DNA from: Bordetella parapertussis
GTDB taxonomy: Bacteria > Pseudomonadota > Gammaproteobacteria > Burkholderiales > SG8-39
Assembly: GCA_945869935.1 (NCBI GenBank)
Contig: CAMBSA010000076.1
Span: forward strand, 1 to 7,543
Direction of reading: 5' to 3'
Length of the DNA: 7,543 nucleotides
Notes under the pieces: generated by a model
Told to the model about the DNA's origin: nothing
Database searches by the model: none
The model's input: only the letters and a program-made list of their open reading frames with translations
Part shown: positions 6,493 to 7,543 of the stretch, piece after piece
How positions within the stretch are numbered: the first letter of the stretch is position 1
Layout of the letters: the number at the start of each line of letters is the position of its first letter
Program-made: the position numbers and the translations under genes

Positions 6493-7098
6493 TTGTCTCA
6501 CCCAGAGCAGTTCCCGGGAGAGCCTGAGCCGGGAAAGCCAGACCTGGTGATCATGGGGCGCATCCTCGGCGCGTACGGCATACGCGGCTGGGTGAACGTT
6601 GCGACGTTCACCGAACAGGTTGATACCCTTTGCGATTACCCGGAATGGTGGATTCGCGGAGGTGCGGCAGGCACGAGGGTGGCAACCGGGCCGGCGACGG
6701 CCTGGCGTCTCGTGGCAGTCACGGTAAGCAAGGCGCACGGCGGGCATGTGGTAGCGCAGCTTGCCGGGTGTGAAGACCGGAGCGACGCGGAACGTTTGCG
6801 CGGTACGGAGATTGCGGTGCCGAGGGACAGTCTTCCGGCGCTGGCGGAAGGCGAGTATTACCAGTCGGACCTGATCGGCCTGGCGGTGTTGAACACCCGG
6901 GGCGAGTTGCTCGGACGGCTGGTCGAGATTTTTGGCGCCGGTGCCCACGAGGTGATGCGGGTGGCGGCTGAGAGCAACGACGGGCAGGACGGGTCGGGCA
7001 AGGCGGTGGAAAGGCTGATTCCTTTCGTCCCGCAGATAGCACGCTCGGTGGATGTGAAGGCAGGCGAGATCCGGGTTGAGTGGGAGCTCGACTGGTAG
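6493..7098 (+). CDS. rimM: 16S rRNA processing / 30S maturation factor RimM
   Basis: Assembly factor that binds ribosomal protein uS19 and helps mature the 3' domain (head) of the 30S subunit. The N-terminal RimM beta-barrel begins at DLVIMGRILGAYGIRGWVNV and includes a YPEWW segment of betaproteobacterial type. The C-terminal PRC-barrel starts at GEYYQSDLIGL and ends with LIPFVPQIARSVD and VEWELDW. A Gly/Asp/Ser-rich loop (SNDGQDGSGK) interrupts the PRC domain. The start is ambiguous. TTG at 6493 (201 residues) has GAGGTG at good spacing and is preferred. GTG at 6484 (204 residues) is the alternative. ATG at 6553 would cut into the first beta-strand. All give an N-terminal extension or end close to the E. 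coli length of 182. It lies 50 nt after rpsP and 35 nt before trmD. Confidence 0.93.
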   Translation: MSHPEQFPGEPEPGKPDLVIMGRILGAYGIRGWVNVATFTEQVDTLCDYPEWWIRGGAAGTRVATGPATAWRLVAVTVSKAHGGHVVAQLAGCEDRSDAERLRGTEIAVPRDSLPALAEGEYYQSDLIGLAVLNTRGELLGRLVEIFGAGAHEVMRVAAESNDGQDGSGKAVERLIPFVPQIARSVDVKAGEIRVEWELDW

Positions 7099-7133
7099 CT
7101 TGAAGTTGGTTGAAACGGAAAGCGGAGGCGAAG

Positions 7134-7543
7134 GTGCGTTTCGATTGCATCACGCTTTTTCCGGAAATGTTCACCGCGGTGACCGAATCCGGGATCACGC
7201 GGCGGGCGAAAGAGCAGGGGCTGTGGGATCTTGCGCTGTGGAATCCGCGTGATTTCACGACAGACAACTACCGGACGGTCGATGACCGTCCGTACGGGGG
7301 CGGGCCGGGCATGGTGATGCTGGTCGAGCCGCTGGAGCAGGCGATTGATGCGGCAAAGGCTGCATCGGGTGGGGCGAAGGTGATTTTTCTTTCGCCGCAG
7401 GGTGCGGTGCTGGATGACCGGAAGGTCAAGGCACTGGCGGAAGGGCCGGGAGCGATCTTGCTCTGCGGGCGGTACGAAGCAGTGGATGAACGGCTGCTCG
7501 GGAGCCGGGTCGACGAGGAAATCTCGATCGGCGACTACGTGAT
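7134..7543 (+). CDS. trmD: tRNA (guanine-N1-)-methyltransferase TrmD (C-terminus cut by window edge)
   Basis: SPOUT-class, SAM-dependent enzyme that makes m1G37 next to the anticodon of tRNAs reading CUN, CCN and CGG codons, preventing +1 frameshifting. 136 codons are present; the full protein is about 230-260 residues. The N-terminus [12 protein letters not shown] is canonical, followed by [20 protein letters not shown] (42-61) and the trefoil-knot cofactor-binding segments LSPQG (86-90), [10 protein letters not shown] (111-120) and SIGDYV (131-136). The catalytic Asp and the C-terminal tRNA-binding domain lie beyond the edge. Position 116 is Ala where the motif usually reads Gly (CGRYEG). 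The GTG start at 7134 has a strong GGAGG (7124-7128) five bases upstream, and any other start would lose the conserved N-terminus. It is the third gene of the cluster; rplS is expected next. Confidence 0.97.
   Translation, partial: MRFDCITLFPEMFTAVTESGITRRAKEQGLWDLALWNPRDFTTDNYRTVDDRPYGGGPGMVMLVEPLEQAIDAAKAASGGAKVIFLSPQGAVLDDRKVKALAEGPGAILLCGRYEAVDERLLGSRVDEEISIGDYV

Noticed and set aside
1..7543. A hidden novel system (defence island, mobile element, CRISPR, retron, toxin-antitoxin)
   Set aside because: Nearly all bases belong to recognised housekeeping or pilus genes with intact motifs. The remaining gaps are all under 200 bp and hold only promoters and hairpins.

Overview
This looks like an ordinary, GC-rich chromosomal segment of a proteobacterium, most likely a betaproteobacterium. 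The evidence is protein character (PilC, PilD, RimM with a YPxWW-type segment) and gene order. It has two divergent blocks of housekeeping genes that meet at a 71-bp intergenic region (4599-4669). No tRNA, rRNA, CRISPR array, transposase, phage gene or defence system is visible. I found no candidate for a new multi-gene system.

Left block, minus strand, read from right to left: a YpjD/CcsA-like cytochrome c assembly family membrane protein (4598-3741), a CNNM/CorB (HlyC/CorC) family membrane protein with CBS domains (3645-2356), the type IV pilus platform protein PilC (2164-938), and the prepilin peptidase PilD (849 to the window edge, lacking only about its last 7 residues). The ypjD-yfjD pair next to ffh is also found in Escherichia coli. 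The pilC-pilD pair is the usual type IV pilus biogenesis pair, but the pilus extension ATPase gene pilB, which commonly precedes pilC, is not in its expected place.

Right block, plus strand: ffh (SRP GTPase, 4670-6019), a 156-bp gap, then the conserved rpsP-rimM-trmD cluster (ribosomal protein bS16, 16S rRNA processing factor RimM, tRNA m1G37 methyltransferase TrmD; TrmD is cut by the right edge). These genes serve membrane targeting of nascent proteins, 30S maturation and tRNA modification. A good sigma-70-type promoter lies just upstream of rpsP.

The most notable non-coding element is a 72-nt interrupted hairpin (6024-6095) just after the ffh stop codon. It looks like a member of a dispersed intergenic palindrome family. 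Smaller points are the missing pilB, non-ATG starts for yfjD, rimM and trmD, a short hairpin between rpsP and rimM, and an Ala where TrmD usually has Gly in its CGRYEG motif.
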